Positions 8,831 through 17,921 of a DNA stretch of 64,000 nt are shown here, piece by piece. Made by a program: the position numbers and the translations under genes. Numbering within the stretch: the first letter of the stretch is position 1; each line of letters starts with the position of its first letter. The notes under the pieces are model-generated. The model saw only the letters and a list, made by a program, of their open reading frames with translations. It was not told where the DNA came from and did not search any database. Source of the DNA: DASQHW01 sp038238245 (lineage in GTDB: Bacteria; Actinomycetota; Acidimicrobiia; IMCC26256; PALSA-610); assembly GCA_038238245.1 (NCBI GenBank), contig JBBRXX010000004.1, positions 1-64,000 of the forward strand, given 5' to 3'.

Positions 8831-8834
8831 GCAC

Positions 8835-9641
8835 TTGCCGACGCAGGGACGGCGGCGGCTCGACGCCGAGCTCGTGCGGCGTGGTCTCGTGCCGAGCCGG
8901 GCGCGCGCGCTCGAAGCCATCGCGGGCGGCAGGGTGTTGGTCGCCGGCGCGACCGCGAGCACGCCGGCCCGGCAGGTAGCAGCGGACGAACCCGTCGTCG
9001 TGCTCGCCGCCGACGGCGAGTACGTCTCGCGCGGCGGTCACAAGCTCGCCGCCGCGCTCGACGCGTTCGCGCTCGACGTGCGTGACCGACGGGCGGTCGA
9101 CGTGGGGTCATCGACCGGCGGGTTTACCGATTGCCTGCTGCAACGCGGCGCCGCGCATGTCTACGCGGTCGACGTCGGGCGCGGGCAGCTCGCGTGGTCG
9201 CTGCGCCAGGACCTACGGGTCACGGTCATGGAGCGAACCAACGTCCGCGATCTCGAGGAAGGTGCGCTGCAACCGCCGCCGGACGTATGTGTCGCCGACG
9301 TCTCCTTCATCTCGTTGCGGACGGTTGCGCCGAATCTGTTGCTGATCGCTGCGCCGGAAGCCGATTTCGTGATGCTCGTGAAGCCGCAGTACGAGGCGGG
9401 ACGCGCGCGCCTGGGTCGGGGCGGCATCGTGCGCGACCCCGAGGTGCACGGCGCGGTGCTGCAGGAGGTGGTCCAGGCGCTCGACGACGCCGGTCTGGGA
9501 GTGCGCGCGGTGATCCCCTCGCCATTGCGGGGCGCCGACGGAAACGTCGAGTTCCTCGCGCACGGACGGCGAGCGGCGGCGTCCGTCACCCCGACCGCGC
9601 TGCTCGACGCGGTCCGCCACGCCCACGAGGCCGCGGCATGA
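8835..9641 (+). CDS. tlyA: TlyA-type 16S/23S rRNA (cytidine-2'-O)-methyltransferase
   Basis: The 268-aa protein has an N-terminal S4 RNA-binding domain (RRLDAELVRRGLVPSRARA, about residues 7-25). The Rossmann methyltransferase follows: AVDVGSSTGGFTDCLLQRGA is the SAM site and VYAVDVGRGQLAWSLR follows it. Also present are DVSFISLRTVAP and MLVKPQYEAGR, the latter holding the catalytic-type Lys. TlyA methylates C1409 of 16S and C1920 of 23S rRNA and its loss gives capreomycin resistance in mycobacteria. The TTG start lies four nt after the phasin gene and the stop overlaps nadK (ATGA). tlyA-nadK-recN is a classical actinobacterial order. Confidence 0.93.
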   Translation: MPTQGRRRLDAELVRRGLVPSRARALEAIAGGRVLVAGATASTPARQVAADEPVVVLAADGEYVSRGGHKLAAALDAFALDVRDRRAVDVGSSTGGFTDCLLQRGAAHVYAVDVGRGQLAWSLRQDLRVTVMERTNVRDLEEGALQPPPDVCVADVSFISLRTVAPNLLLIAAPEADFVMLVKPQYEAGRARLGRGGIVRDPEVHGAVLQEVVQALDDAGLGVRAVIPSPLRGADGNVEFLAHGRRAAASVTPTALLDAVRHAHEAAA

Positions 9642-10537
9642 GCGAGCGCATGAGCGAGAGCGGGAGCGGGAGTGTGAGCGAGGTGCGGGCGGTCGGGTTG
9701 GTGCCGCATCGAGAGCGTCCGCGCGCGCACGCGCTCGCGCACTCGTCGGTCGATTGGCTGGTTGCGCAGGGCGTCGAGGTCCGGGTCCCGACCGCGGATG
9801 CACTCGCCGCGGGCCTGGACGCGTACGCGGTCGAACCTGACAAGTTTGCGGACGGGCTCGATCTCGTCATCACGTTCGGGGGCGACGGCACGATGCTGTA
9901 CACCGTGCAGTTGGTGTATCCGGCGCCGGTCCCGATCATCGGTGTGAACGTCGGCCAGCTCGCGTACCTGAGCGAGATCGAGCCCGACGAGCTCGAAGAT
10001 GTGCTTCCTCGTCTGGTGGCGAGGCAATTCCGGGTGTCCGAGCGCATGGTGCTCGAGGTCGACGTCGAGTCGAGCACCGGCGCGGCGGGCACACGGTACG
10101 CGCTGAACGAAGCGGTGCTCGAGAAGCAGCGTACGGGTCACATGATCCGCCTCGACGTGTCGATCAACGGCAGCCAGTTCACGTCGTACGCGGCGGACGG
10201 ACTCATCATCGCCACGCCCACCGGCACGACGGCATACTCGTTCTCGGCGCGCGGCCCGATCGCGTCACCGGCGTTGCGATGCACGGTGCTCACGCCGATC
10301 TCGCCACACATGCTGTTCGATCGTTCGCTCGTGCTCGAGGAGCACGAAGAGCTCGAGTTCCTCGTCTGCGACGGCCGGTCCGCCGAGTTGACGATCGACG
10401 GGCGAGAGCTCGGCCCGCTGGCCGACGGCGATCGGGTGCGGTGTCGCGCCGCGGCCGAGCCGCTGCGGCTGGCGACGATCCACCCGCGCGACTTCCACCA
10501 GATCCTGAAACTGAAGTTCGCGCTCCCGGACCGGTAG
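9638..10537 (+). CDS. nadK: NAD kinase
   Basis: The 299-aa cytosolic ATP-NAD kinase makes NADP+. It shows the GGDGT nucleotide motif (TFGGDGTMLYTV near residue 85), GVNVGQLAYLSEIE, the NEAVLEK segment, and the Gly-rich ADGLIIATPTGTTAYSFSA with LTPISPHML. The first 15 residues (MSERMSESGSGSV) are unusual low-complexity sequence encoded by a near-repeat of GAGCG units, so a start further downstream, such as the GTG at about residue 13, is possible. The ATG overlaps the tlyA stop, supporting coupled translation. Confidence 0.93.
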   Translation: MSERMSESGSGSVSEVRAVGLVPHRERPRAHALAHSSVDWLVAQGVEVRVPTADALAAGLDAYAVEPDKFADGLDLVITFGGDGTMLYTVQLVYPAPVPIIGVNVGQLAYLSEIEPDELEDVLPRLVARQFRVSERMVLEVDVESSTGAAGTRYALNEAVLEKQRTGHMIRLDVSINGSQFTSYAADGLIIATPTGTTAYSFSARGPIASPALRCTVLTPISPHMLFDRSLVLEEHEELEFLVCDGRSAELTIDGRELGPLADGDRVRCRAAAEPLRLATIHPRDFHQILKLKFALPDR

Positions 10538-10546
10538 GCGCCTTCC

Positions 10547-12151
10547 ATGTTGACCGAGCTGCGCGTCGAGAACCTCGGCATCATTGCCGAGCTCCAGGTC
10601 GCGCTCACCGGTGGACTCACCGCGATCACCGGTGAGACGGGCGCGGGAAAGACACTCCTCATCGACGCGCTCGAGCTGCTCTGCGGTGGCCGCGCCGACC
10701 CGCAGATCGTGCGAGACGGCGAAGACGTCGCGCGGGTGGAAGGTCGGTTCGTCGTCGGAGACACCGAGCTCGTGCTCGCACGGGTCGTGCCGGTCGACGG
10801 TCGCTCGCGCGGCTATGTGAACGGCCGGCTCGCAACTGCCTCCGAGCTGGCCGAGCTCGGGCGCGATCTCGTCGACCTGCACGGCCAGCATGCACACCAG
10901 TCGTTGCTGGCGCCCGCCGAACAGCGCGCACTTCTCGACCGGTTCGCGGGCGACGCGGCGCGTCACGCAATGACGAAGCTGCGTGCGGCGCGGGCGCGGA
11001 TGCGGGAGATCGACGAGGAGCTCGCGCGTCTCGGTGGAGACGAGCGCTCGCGCGCCCGGGAGGTCGATCTGTTGCGCTATCAGCTCGGCGAGATCGAATC
11101 CGCTGCGCTCGCGGGCGCGGACGAGGATGAACGACTCGCCGAGGAGGAACAGTTGCTCGCGGGCGCCGAGGCGTATCGAGACGCGCTCTCCACCGCGTAC
11201 GGCTCGCTCGAGGGCCCGGCCGAAGATGCACTCGGCGCGGCGGTCGCGTTGCTGGCCGCGTCGTCGCCGTTCGCCGACTTGACGGACCGGCTGCGCGCTC
11301 TCCAGGCCGAGATCGCCGAGGCCGCGCACGACGTGCGCATGACCGCCGAGGGGATCGTCGCGGATCCCGAACGTCTGGCGGAGGTGCAGTCACGCCGCGC
11401 GTTGCTCCGCGAGATCACCCGGAAGTACGGCCCGAGCATCACCGAGGTCGCGAGCTACGCCGCCGAGGCGCGCGCCCGCCTCGACGAGCTCGAACAGCAC
11501 GACGAACGCGCCGTGGCGTTCGAGGCCGAGCGCGGAGCTGTGGAAACGCAGGCGGCGCGTGCGGCAACGGCGCTTACGAAGGCCCGCCGGGCCGCGGGCA
11601 CTCCGCTCGGCGAAGCGGTGACCGCGCGCTTGCGGACGCTTGCCATGCCCGCTGCGGCGTTCACGGTCGCGATCACCGCGACCGCATGCACCGACGACGG
11701 CGCCGACGACGTGTCGTTCTTCCTTGCGCCCAACCCCGGCGAGTCGCCGCGGCCACTGGCCCGAGCCGCGTCCGGCGGCGAGCTGTCGCGCGCGATGCTC
11801 GCGCTACGCGTGGTGCTCTCGGAAGCCCCACCGACACTTGTGTTCGACGAGGTTGACGCCGGGATCGGCGGCGAGGCGGGAACCGCGGTGGGGCGCGCCC
11901 TCGCGCAGCTCGGCGGTCACCACCAGGTGCTGTGTGTCACGCACCTCGCCCAGGTGGCGGCGTTCGCGGACACCCACCTCAGCGTGACCAAGGAAGCGTC
12001 GAAGGGTCGCACCGTTGCGCGCGCGGACCTGTTGCTCGGGGATGCCCGGATCAACGAGATCTCGCGCATGCTCGCCGGGGTCGAGCAGTCGGCACACGCG
12101 CGCCGGCACGCGCGCGAGTTGCTGCAGCACTCCAGTGGAGGCGCGCGGTGA
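10547..12151 (+). CDS. recN: DNA repair protein RecN
   Basis: The 534-aa SMC-like ATPase has an N-terminal Walker A (ITGETGAGKTLLIDAL near residues 26-41) and a Q-loop region with DLHGQHAHQSLL. A central coiled coil spans about residues 150-350 and is dense in Ala, Arg, Glu and Leu. The C-terminal signature is ASGGELSRAMLALRVVL, followed by Walker B TLVFDEVDAGIGG and the CVTHLAQVAAFA His switch. RecN gathers DNA ends in double-strand-break repair. It starts 9 nt after nadK and its stop overlaps the start of steA, so expression is probably shared. Confidence 0.95.
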   Translation: MLTELRVENLGIIAELQVALTGGLTAITGETGAGKTLLIDALELLCGGRADPQIVRDGEDVARVEGRFVVGDTELVLARVVPVDGRSRGYVNGRLATASELAELGRDLVDLHGQHAHQSLLAPAEQRALLDRFAGDAARHAMTKLRAARARMREIDEELARLGGDERSRAREVDLLRYQLGEIESAALAGADEDERLAEEEQLLAGAEAYRDALSTAYGSLEGPAEDALGAAVALLAASSPFADLTDRLRALQAEIAEAAHDVRMTAEGIVADPERLAEVQSRRALLREITRKYGPSITEVASYAAEARARLDELEQHDERAVAFEAERGAVETQAARAATALTKARRAAGTPLGEAVTARLRTLAMPAAAFTVAITATACTDDGADDVSFFLAPNPGESPRPLARAASGGELSRAMLALRVVLSEAPPTLVFDEVDAGIGGEAGTAVGRALAQLGGHHQVLCVTHLAQVAAFADTHLSVTKEASKGRTVARADLLLGDARINEISRMLAGVEQSAHARRHARELLQHSSGGAR

Positions 12152-13329
12152 TGGGGTTGAAGCGCTTGCGGCGGTCGCCCCGTGGGTCGACGCCGCTGGC
12201 GACCGGCGTCGCGCGCGTCGGTCGGCGGACGAAGGACCTGGCGCGCACCATTCGGCGGGGCGAGATCGCGATCATCGACCACCGCGACATCGACCGGGTC
12301 GCCGCCGAGAGCCTGATCGCGGCCGGTGTCGCCGCGGTGGTGAACGCCAACGAGTCGATCTCGGGCAGATACCCGAATGGAGGTCCGCAGCGCCTGGTCG
12401 CGGCGAAGATCCCGCTCCTCGACGCGGTCGGTGCCGACGTGATGCAGCTCGTGCGCGACGGTGAACAGGTCGAGATCCGGGACGAAGCCTTGTGGCGGCG
12501 GGGCGAGAAGCTCGCCGCGGGGGAGCTGCTGACGGCCGACGAGGTCGGGCGTCGCATCGACGAAGCGCGGCTCAACGTCGGCACCGAGCTACGCGCGTTC
12601 GCGCGCAACACGCTGGAGTACATCGACGCGGAAGCCGAGCAGACGTTCGAGCCGCTGCAGCTCCCGCCCATGCGCACAAAGCTGCGCGGGCGTCACGCGC
12701 TCGTCGTCGTGCGCGGTCTCGACTACAAGCACGACCTCAAAGCGTTGCGCGGGTACATCCGCGAGTCTCGGCCGGTGTTGATTGCGGTGGACGGCGGCGC
12801 CGATGCACTGATCGACGCCGGTCGCACGCCCGACATCATCATCGGTGACTTCGACTCGCTGTCGCCGGTCGCGATGCACTGCGGCGCCGATCTCGTGCAT
12901 CACGTGCATCCCGACGGTCGCGACCCGGGCCGCGAGCAACTGGTCGCCGCCGACGTCAAATTCCACTCGTTCATCACCGAGGGGACGAGCGAGGACGCAG
13001 CGATGCTGCTCGCGTACGAGGCCGGCGCCGAGCTCATCGTCGCGGTCGGCTCACACGCGACGATGGTCGAGTTCCTCGACAAGGGTCGCCGCGGGATGGC
13101 CTCGACATTTCTGACGAGACTGCGGTTGGGGCCGATCCTCGTTGACGCCAAGGGCGTGAGCAACCTGTATCGCGGCCGGATCCGGCGTCGCGACATGTTG
13201 CTGCTCGTCGGGTCCGCCGTCGCCGCCATGGTCGCAATGGTGTCGGCGTCTCACTCGTTGCAAGTGTTCCTCGACGGCTTCCGGCTGACGTGGGACCGTG
13301 CCTGGGACAACGTCACGGGTTGGCTCTGA
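12151..13329 (+). CDS. steA: SteA-like cytokinetic-ring protein (thiamin-pyrophosphokinase-like fold)
   Basis: The 392-aa protein starts with a basic segment and TARVGRRTKDLAR-like residues. It then shows the conserved GRYPNGGPQRLVAAKIPLLD, a stretch GRHALVVVRGLDYKHDLKAL, and the thiamin-pyrophosphokinase-like AVDGGADALIDAGRTPDIIIGDFDS. A single C-terminal membrane segment (about 345-372) follows. This matches SteA, described in Corynebacterium with the membrane partner SteB as a cell-division and cell-wall factor. The ATG and an adjoining in-frame GTG at 12148 are both possible; a GGAGG lies upstream. The steB homologue follows after 49 nt. Confidence 0.85.
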   Translation: MGLKRLRRSPRGSTPLATGVARVGRRTKDLARTIRRGEIAIIDHRDIDRVAAESLIAAGVAAVVNANESISGRYPNGGPQRLVAAKIPLLDAVGADVMQLVRDGEQVEIRDEALWRRGEKLAAGELLTADEVGRRIDEARLNVGTELRAFARNTLEYIDAEAEQTFEPLQLPPMRTKLRGRHALVVVRGLDYKHDLKALRGYIRESRPVLIAVDGGADALIDAGRTPDIIIGDFDSLSPVAMHCGADLVHHVHPDGRDPGREQLVAADVKFHSFITEGTSEDAAMLLAYEAGAELIVAVGSHATMVEFLDKGRRGMASTFLTRLRLGPILVDAKGVSNLYRGRIRRRDMLLLVGSAVAAMVAMVSASHSLQVFLDGFRLTWDRAWDNVTGWL

Positions 13330-13360
13330 CGCGCGCCCCCGGGGTGGTGCCGCTCGCCTC

Positions 13361-13366
13361 TAGGCT
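13361..13366 (+). promoter_or_regulatory. Probable -10 box (TAGGCT) before steB
   Basis: TAGGCT lies 12 nt before the steB ATG in the only gap of the recN-steA-steB-murJ run. CTCTAGGCT is identical to the sequence before the phasin-like gene at 8357-8365, with the same 12-nt distance to the first ATG. It would give a very short leader. Confidence 0.45.
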
Positions 13367-13378
13367 CCGCTTCGGACG

Positions 13379-14323
13379 ATGATCAACTTCCGCTTCCACC
13401 TCGTCTCCCTTATCGCGGTGTTCCTGGCTCTCGGGCTCGGCATTCTCGTCGGTTCGAGCGTCGTCGACCGCGCCATCGTCGACAACCTCGAGCACGAGAT
13501 CAACAACGTCAAGAACGACTCGAAGCAGGCGAAGGCCGACCTCAAGGTGCGGGACGACAGCCTGTCGAAGCTCGACGACTACGTGAAGAAGTCGGCTGCG
13601 TACGCCGTGGACCAACGCCTGATCGACGTGCCGGTCGCGGTCGTTGCCGAGCGGGGCGTCGACGCAGGCACCACCAAAGCGACCCTGACGATGCTCCAAG
13701 CCGCCGGCGCCGACGTCCCCGGTGTGCTGTGGCTCACCGACAAGTGGCGGCTCGACAATCCCGACGATCTCGCGAAGTTGCAGAGCGCGGCGCGCGTCTC
13801 GGGGAACAACGCCACCGCGCGGGCCGCCGCGTTACAGCTGCTCGCGCGCCGCCTCGCGCAGCCTCCCTCGACCGGTCGCAGGAAGACGCCCGACGTCCTG
13901 GAGCCGTTGCGCCAAGCCGGGTTCTTGGATTTCACCGATGGCGACCGATCGGCGCTCGCGAGGTTCCCCAGGCGCGCGGCCCGCGTGCTGGTCGTCACGG
14001 GCACCAACAGCGATCTCGGCGGGACCGACACCGTCGTGCCCTTCGTGCGCGCCCTGATCGCGGCCAACGCACCATCGGTTGTCGGCGAGGTGTACGACAG
14101 TCACGACGGCGCGTCGCCGGCACCGGAACGCGGGGCGTCGATTGCACCGATACGCGGTGACAGGACGCTCCAGCAGGACGTCTCGACCGTCGACGATCTC
14201 GAGCTCGCGCAAGGGCAGGTCAGCGTGGTGATCGCGCTCGAGCAGCTTGCGGGCGGCGCGGTGGGTCACTACGGGTACGGCCAGAGCGCGTCCGACGGGC
14301 CGTTGCCTCCGCACCCGTCATGA
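13379..14323 (+). CDS. steB: SteB/MctB-family membrane protein (annotated as copper transporter family)
   Basis: The 314-aa protein has one N-terminal transmembrane helix (LVSLIAVFLALGLGILVGSS, residues 9-28). A coiled-coil stretch follows (about 38-75), then a soluble alpha/beta domain. The start MINFRFHLVSLIAVFLALG is characteristic of the MctB/DUF3186 family. MctB of mycobacteria was linked to copper homeostasis, while SteB pairs with SteA in cell-wall assembly at the division site. Position beside steA and murJ favours the division role. The stop overlaps murJ (ATGA). Confidence 0.85.
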   Translation: MINFRFHLVSLIAVFLALGLGILVGSSVVDRAIVDNLEHEINNVKNDSKQAKADLKVRDDSLSKLDDYVKKSAAYAVDQRLIDVPVAVVAERGVDAGTTKATLTMLQAAGADVPGVLWLTDKWRLDNPDDLAKLQSAARVSGNNATARAAALQLLARRLAQPPSTGRRKTPDVLEPLRQAGFLDFTDGDRSALARFPRRAARVLVVTGTNSDLGGTDTVVPFVRALIAANAPSVVGEVYDSHDGASPAPERGASIAPIRGDRTLQQDVSTVDDLELAQGQVSVVIALEQLAGGAVGHYGYGQSASDGPLPPHPS

Positions 14324-15882
14324 CGCGACGCGCGGTCGCGCGGGCGGCGCTGGGAATGGCGAGCGCGACGGCCCTTTCCCGGGCATTCGGCTTCGCACGC
14401 GTGCTCGTCGTCGCCGCGGTGCTCGGCACGACGTTCCTCGGGAACACCTTCCAGGCGTCGAACTCGGTGTCGAACGTGCTCTTCGAGCTGCTCGCGGCGG
14501 GCGCGCTCTCGGCCGTGTTGGTGCCGACGTTCGTCACGTTGCTCGAAGCCGGCGAGGACGCGGAAGCCGATCGGCTCGCGAGCGGATTGCTCGGGCTCGC
14601 GCTCGTCGTGCTCGGCCCGGTGGTACTGGTCGGGATGCTCGCGTCGCCGCTATTGGCTCGGCTGCTGTCCGCCGGCGCGCCCGACGCAGCAGTCGCCGCC
14701 CAACAGCGTGATCTCGCGACGTTCCTGCTGATCTTCTTCATCCCGCAGGTGCTGCTCTACGCCTTCGGTGCGGTCGCCACCGCCCTGTTGTACGCGCGCC
14801 GGCGCTTCGCGGTGACCGCGGCCGCGCCGATCGGCAACACCGTCGTCATGATCGGTTGCCTCGTGGCCTTCCGCATCGCCGCGGGAGATGCGCCGGCGTT
14901 CAACCTCTCGACCGGCGAGAAGCTGCTGCTCGCGGCCGCGGGGACCGGGGGAGTGGTCGCATTCGTCGCCGTGCTCGTGGGCGTGGCGCGCACCGCCGGG
15001 TTCTCGCTTCGTCCCCACCTGCCGTCCCGCGACGCAGCGTTGCGCCGCCTTGCCCGCCACGCGGTCTGGGGCGTGCTGCTGCACGCGAATGCCGGCCTCC
15101 TGCTCGGCGCCGCGCTCGTTGCGGGAAATGGTGTGGCCGGGGGTGTGGTCGCGTACCAGGTCGCCTTTGTCTTCTTCCTCGCGCCGTACGCCGTCTTCGC
15201 CCAGCCGATCCACACCGCGATCCTCCCGGAGCTCGCAAACGAGGCGGCGCGAGACGACGTCGACGCGTTCGCCGGATCGGTCCGATGGGCGATCGATCGC
15301 ATGGCGGTGCTCGTCGTGCCGGTCGCCGCGGCACTTGTGGCGCTCGCGCTCCCGATCATGCAGGTCGTCGCGTTCGGCCGGGCCGCGCGCACCGGGCCAC
15401 CGTTGCTCGCCGCGGCGCTCGCGTCGCTGGCTATCGGCCTCTTGCCGTACGCGGCACTGCTCCTCTTCGCGCGGGCGTTCTACGCGCTGGGTGACAGCCG
15501 GACGCCGGCCGTCGTCGCGAGCGCATCGGCCGTCGTCGGCGTGGCAACGATGGCCACACTCGCGCCGATGACGCACGGCACGGCTCGCGTCGCGGTGCTC
15601 GGTGCCGGCCACACCGTTGCGTATCTGGTGGGAGCCGTGATTCTGGGCGTGCTGCTGGTACGCCGGCTCGAGCGACCACTCGTGCCGCGCCTCACCGGCG
15701 TCGCGTGCGCGTGCGCGATCCCGATCGCGGCTGCGGCCTGGGTCGCGATGCGTCACGTCGATCCGTCGGGCCGTATCGCGACCGCGATGCTGCTCGTGGT
15801 GCTCGTCGTAGTCGGCGCCGTCGCGTACGCGTTGGCAATCCGCCGTTGGTGGCCCGCGGTGGGTTCACTGGTGCAGGCGTGA
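14320..15882 (+). CDS. murJ: MurJ/MviN-type lipid II flippase
   Basis: The 520-aa polytopic protein has about 13-14 membrane helices. It begins RAALGMASATALSRAFGFARVLVVAAVLGT with the MurJ arginine-rich first helix, then FQASNSVSNVLFELLAAGAL, where the N-x(2)-F/P-N motif is recognisable. A loop carries LPYAALLLFARAFYALGDSRTP, the family's FYAxxDxxTP signature. It flips lipid-linked peptidoglycan precursor across the membrane. Unlike mycobacterial MurJ it has no cytoplasmic pseudokinase domain. The gene overlaps its neighbours on both sides. Confidence 0.92.
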   Translation: MTRRAVARAALGMASATALSRAFGFARVLVVAAVLGTTFLGNTFQASNSVSNVLFELLAAGALSAVLVPTFVTLLEAGEDAEADRLASGLLGLALVVLGPVVLVGMLASPLLARLLSAGAPDAAVAAQQRDLATFLLIFFIPQVLLYAFGAVATALLYARRRFAVTAAAPIGNTVVMIGCLVAFRIAAGDAPAFNLSTGEKLLLAAAGTGGVVAFVAVLVGVARTAGFSLRPHLPSRDAALRRLARHAVWGVLLHANAGLLLGAALVAGNGVAGGVVAYQVAFVFFLAPYAVFAQPIHTAILPELANEAARDDVDAFAGSVRWAIDRMAVLVVPVAAALVALALPIMQVVAFGRAARTGPPLLAAALASLAIGLLPYAALLLFARAFYALGDSRTPAVVASASAVVGVATMATLAPMTHGTARVAVLGAGHTVAYLVGAVILGVLLVRRLERPLVPRLTGVACACAIPIAAAAWVAMRHVDPSGRIATAMLLVVLVVVGAVAYALAIRRWWPAVGSLVQA

Positions 15883-17921
15883 GCCGCCGGGCCGGGCGCA
15901 TCGTGTTGTTCGCCGCGCTCGGCGGTGCAGTCGTCTGGTCCGCCCAGCCGGCGCATGCCGCCGACGCTCGTCCGCCGGTGCGTCGAGTGCTCGTGCTTTC
16001 CCTCCCGGGGGTCCGGTGGGCCGACATCCAGGGTGCCGAGGTGCCGAACCTTCGTGCGCTGTTCGCGCAGAGCGGGCTCGCCGACATGAGCCTCCGGGGC
16101 GCCAATTACCACCCGACACTCGCCGACGGCTACGTCACGATGGGTACCGGCGCCCGCGCCGAAGCGCGCCCGCGGACCGGCGACTGCGTCATGACGGGAC
16201 CCGGCGACTGGTCGTGCCCCGCGCAACGGACGATCGCGTCACACAACGACGGGCTGCTGTTCGACGCCCGGGTCGGTTTGCTCGGTGACACGCTCGTTCG
16301 GGCGGGCGTCGCGCGCGTGGTGGCGGGTACGAGCGGTGGCACCGGTGACGTCGCGCTCGCGCTTGTCGATCACAACGGCGTTGTGATCGGCGACGGGAGT
16401 GATCGCGCGGTAGAGGTGCTGGAGGCGGGAAGCCTCGCGGGCGCGAGAAGCACGACGGAGCGTCGCGGCGCGCTCGCGGCGCTCGATGGTTCGGTGGGCA
16501 CCGTCCTGGCTCGCATGGATCCCGCACGGGACGCGGTGCTCGTCATCGCGCCCGGACCGCCGCCCGGACCGTTGACCACCACCGTCGCGTCGCTCCGCGC
16601 GCCCGGTCTGCACCCGGGACTCCTGCGCTCGGCCTACACGCGTCGCGCCGGTGTCGTCGCGCTCGTCGACGTCGCGCCGACGGTGCTCGACCTGCTCGAC
16701 ATCGAGCGCCCGAGCCGGATGGAAGGGCGACCATTTGAGTTTGGGCGGACCGACGGCGATCTTGACCACCGGATCGATTGGCTCGCCGACACCAACGATC
16801 GCGCGCAATTCCGCGATCGTGCGATCACGCAGGCCGGCGGGGTGTTCGCCGCGTTTCAGTTCACGCTCGCCGGCGCAGCGCTGATCTGGCTGACGCGTGC
16901 TCGCCGGCGCGGGCGCGGCGTCGTTGCGCTCGAGCTCGCGGCGTTGATGCTGCTGTTCGCGTTTCCGGCGACGTACCTCGCGGCGCTGTTGCCGTTTGTG
17001 TACTCGGGACTGCCCGCCTACTGGTTGTTCGTCGTCGCGGCGAGCGGCGCGAGCGCGGCACTCGTGTATGCGACGACCGATCGCCGCGGTGTCGAGTCTC
17101 TGATCGTCGCGTTGGCCGCGGTCGTCGGTGTGATCGTCCTCGATGTCCTCAGCGGCGCCCGATTGCAGTTCAACGGCACCTTCGGTTACTCGCCGACCAT
17201 CGGCGGCCGTTACGCCGGGCTCGGCAACCTGGGTTTCGCGCAGCTCGCCGCGGGCGCGGTGCTCCTTGCGGGTCTCCTCGCGGCGCGCATCGGCGGCCGC
17301 CGCGGTGGCTGGTGCGCCGCCGCGTTGCTCGCCATCACGATCCTCGTCGACGGCCTCCCGTTCTTCGGCGCGGACGTGGGTGGTGTCCTGTCGATGGTGC
17401 CCGCGTTCGGCGTCATGGTCGCGATGCTGTTCGGCTGGCGGTTCCGGTGGCGACTCGTTGCGGCCTTCGGCGCGGCGGCGGTGGTGCTCCTCGGCGTCTT
17501 CGCCGCGGTCGACCTGTCGCGGCCGGCGGATCAGCGGTCGCATCTGGGCCGGTTGCTCGGTGGCAATGGTGGCGACCTGTCCGTAGTGCTGCGCCGGAAG
17601 CTCGAGGCCAATCTCGACGTGGTGGGCGCGACGCCATTCGCGATCGTGCTGCCCGTGGTGTATGTCGCCGTCGCGTACTACGTATGGCGCTCGCCCGGAC
17701 CGTTGGGCGCCGTACGCGTCCGGATGCCCGCGCTGACCGCCGCGCTCACGGGACTCGGCATCCTCGCCGTGCTCGGCACCGCCCTGAACGACTCGGGGAT
17801 CGCAATCACCGGCGTCATGTTCGGCATCGTCGTGCCGGTACTGGTGATCCTCGCCGCCCGCGTCGGTATCGAGCCGCAGGCGACCCCGCGGGCGCACGAG
17901 GTGGAGGTCGGAGCGGCATGA
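15879..17921 (+). CDS. Membrane protein: alkaline-phosphatase-like ectodomain plus about 10 TM helices
   Basis: The 680-aa product has a signal sequence (residues 1-29, ending AHA-A). A domain to about 290 looks like the alkaline phosphatase/sulfatase fold: VLVLSLPGVRWADI at its start, PTLADGYVTMGTGA at the nucleophile position, and the typical terminal VDVAPTVLDLLDIERPSRMEG. The metal-binding SDHG-type motif is not apparent (the strand reads AVLVIAPGPPPGP), so it may be inactive. About ten membrane helices follow, with GGRYAGLGN and RSHLGRLLGG motifs in the loops. The GTG overlaps the murJ stop. The function is unknown; the setting implies envelope polymer handling. Confidence 0.75.
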   Translation: MSRRAGRIVLFAALGGAVVWSAQPAHAADARPPVRRVLVLSLPGVRWADIQGAEVPNLRALFAQSGLADMSLRGANYHPTLADGYVTMGTGARAEARPRTGDCVMTGPGDWSCPAQRTIASHNDGLLFDARVGLLGDTLVRAGVARVVAGTSGGTGDVALALVDHNGVVIGDGSDRAVEVLEAGSLAGARSTTERRGALAALDGSVGTVLARMDPARDAVLVIAPGPPPGPLTTTVASLRAPGLHPGLLRSAYTRRAGVVALVDVAPTVLDLLDIERPSRMEGRPFEFGRTDGDLDHRIDWLADTNDRAQFRDRAITQAGGVFAAFQFTLAGAALIWLTRARRRGRGVVALELAALMLLFAFPATYLAALLPFVYSGLPAYWLFVVAASGASAALVYATTDRRGVESLIVALAAVVGVIVLDVLSGARLQFNGTFGYSPTIGGRYAGLGNLGFAQLAAGAVLLAGLLAARIGGRRGGWCAAALLAITILVDGLPFFGADVGGVLSMVPAFGVMVAMLFGWRFRWRLVAAFGAAAVVLLGVFAAVDLSRPADQRSHLGRLLGGNGGDLSVVLRRKLEANLDVVGATPFAIVLPVVYVAVAYYVWRSPGPLGAVRVRMPALTAALTGLGILAVLGTALNDSGIAITGVMFGIVVPVLVILAARVGIEPQATPRAHEVEVGAA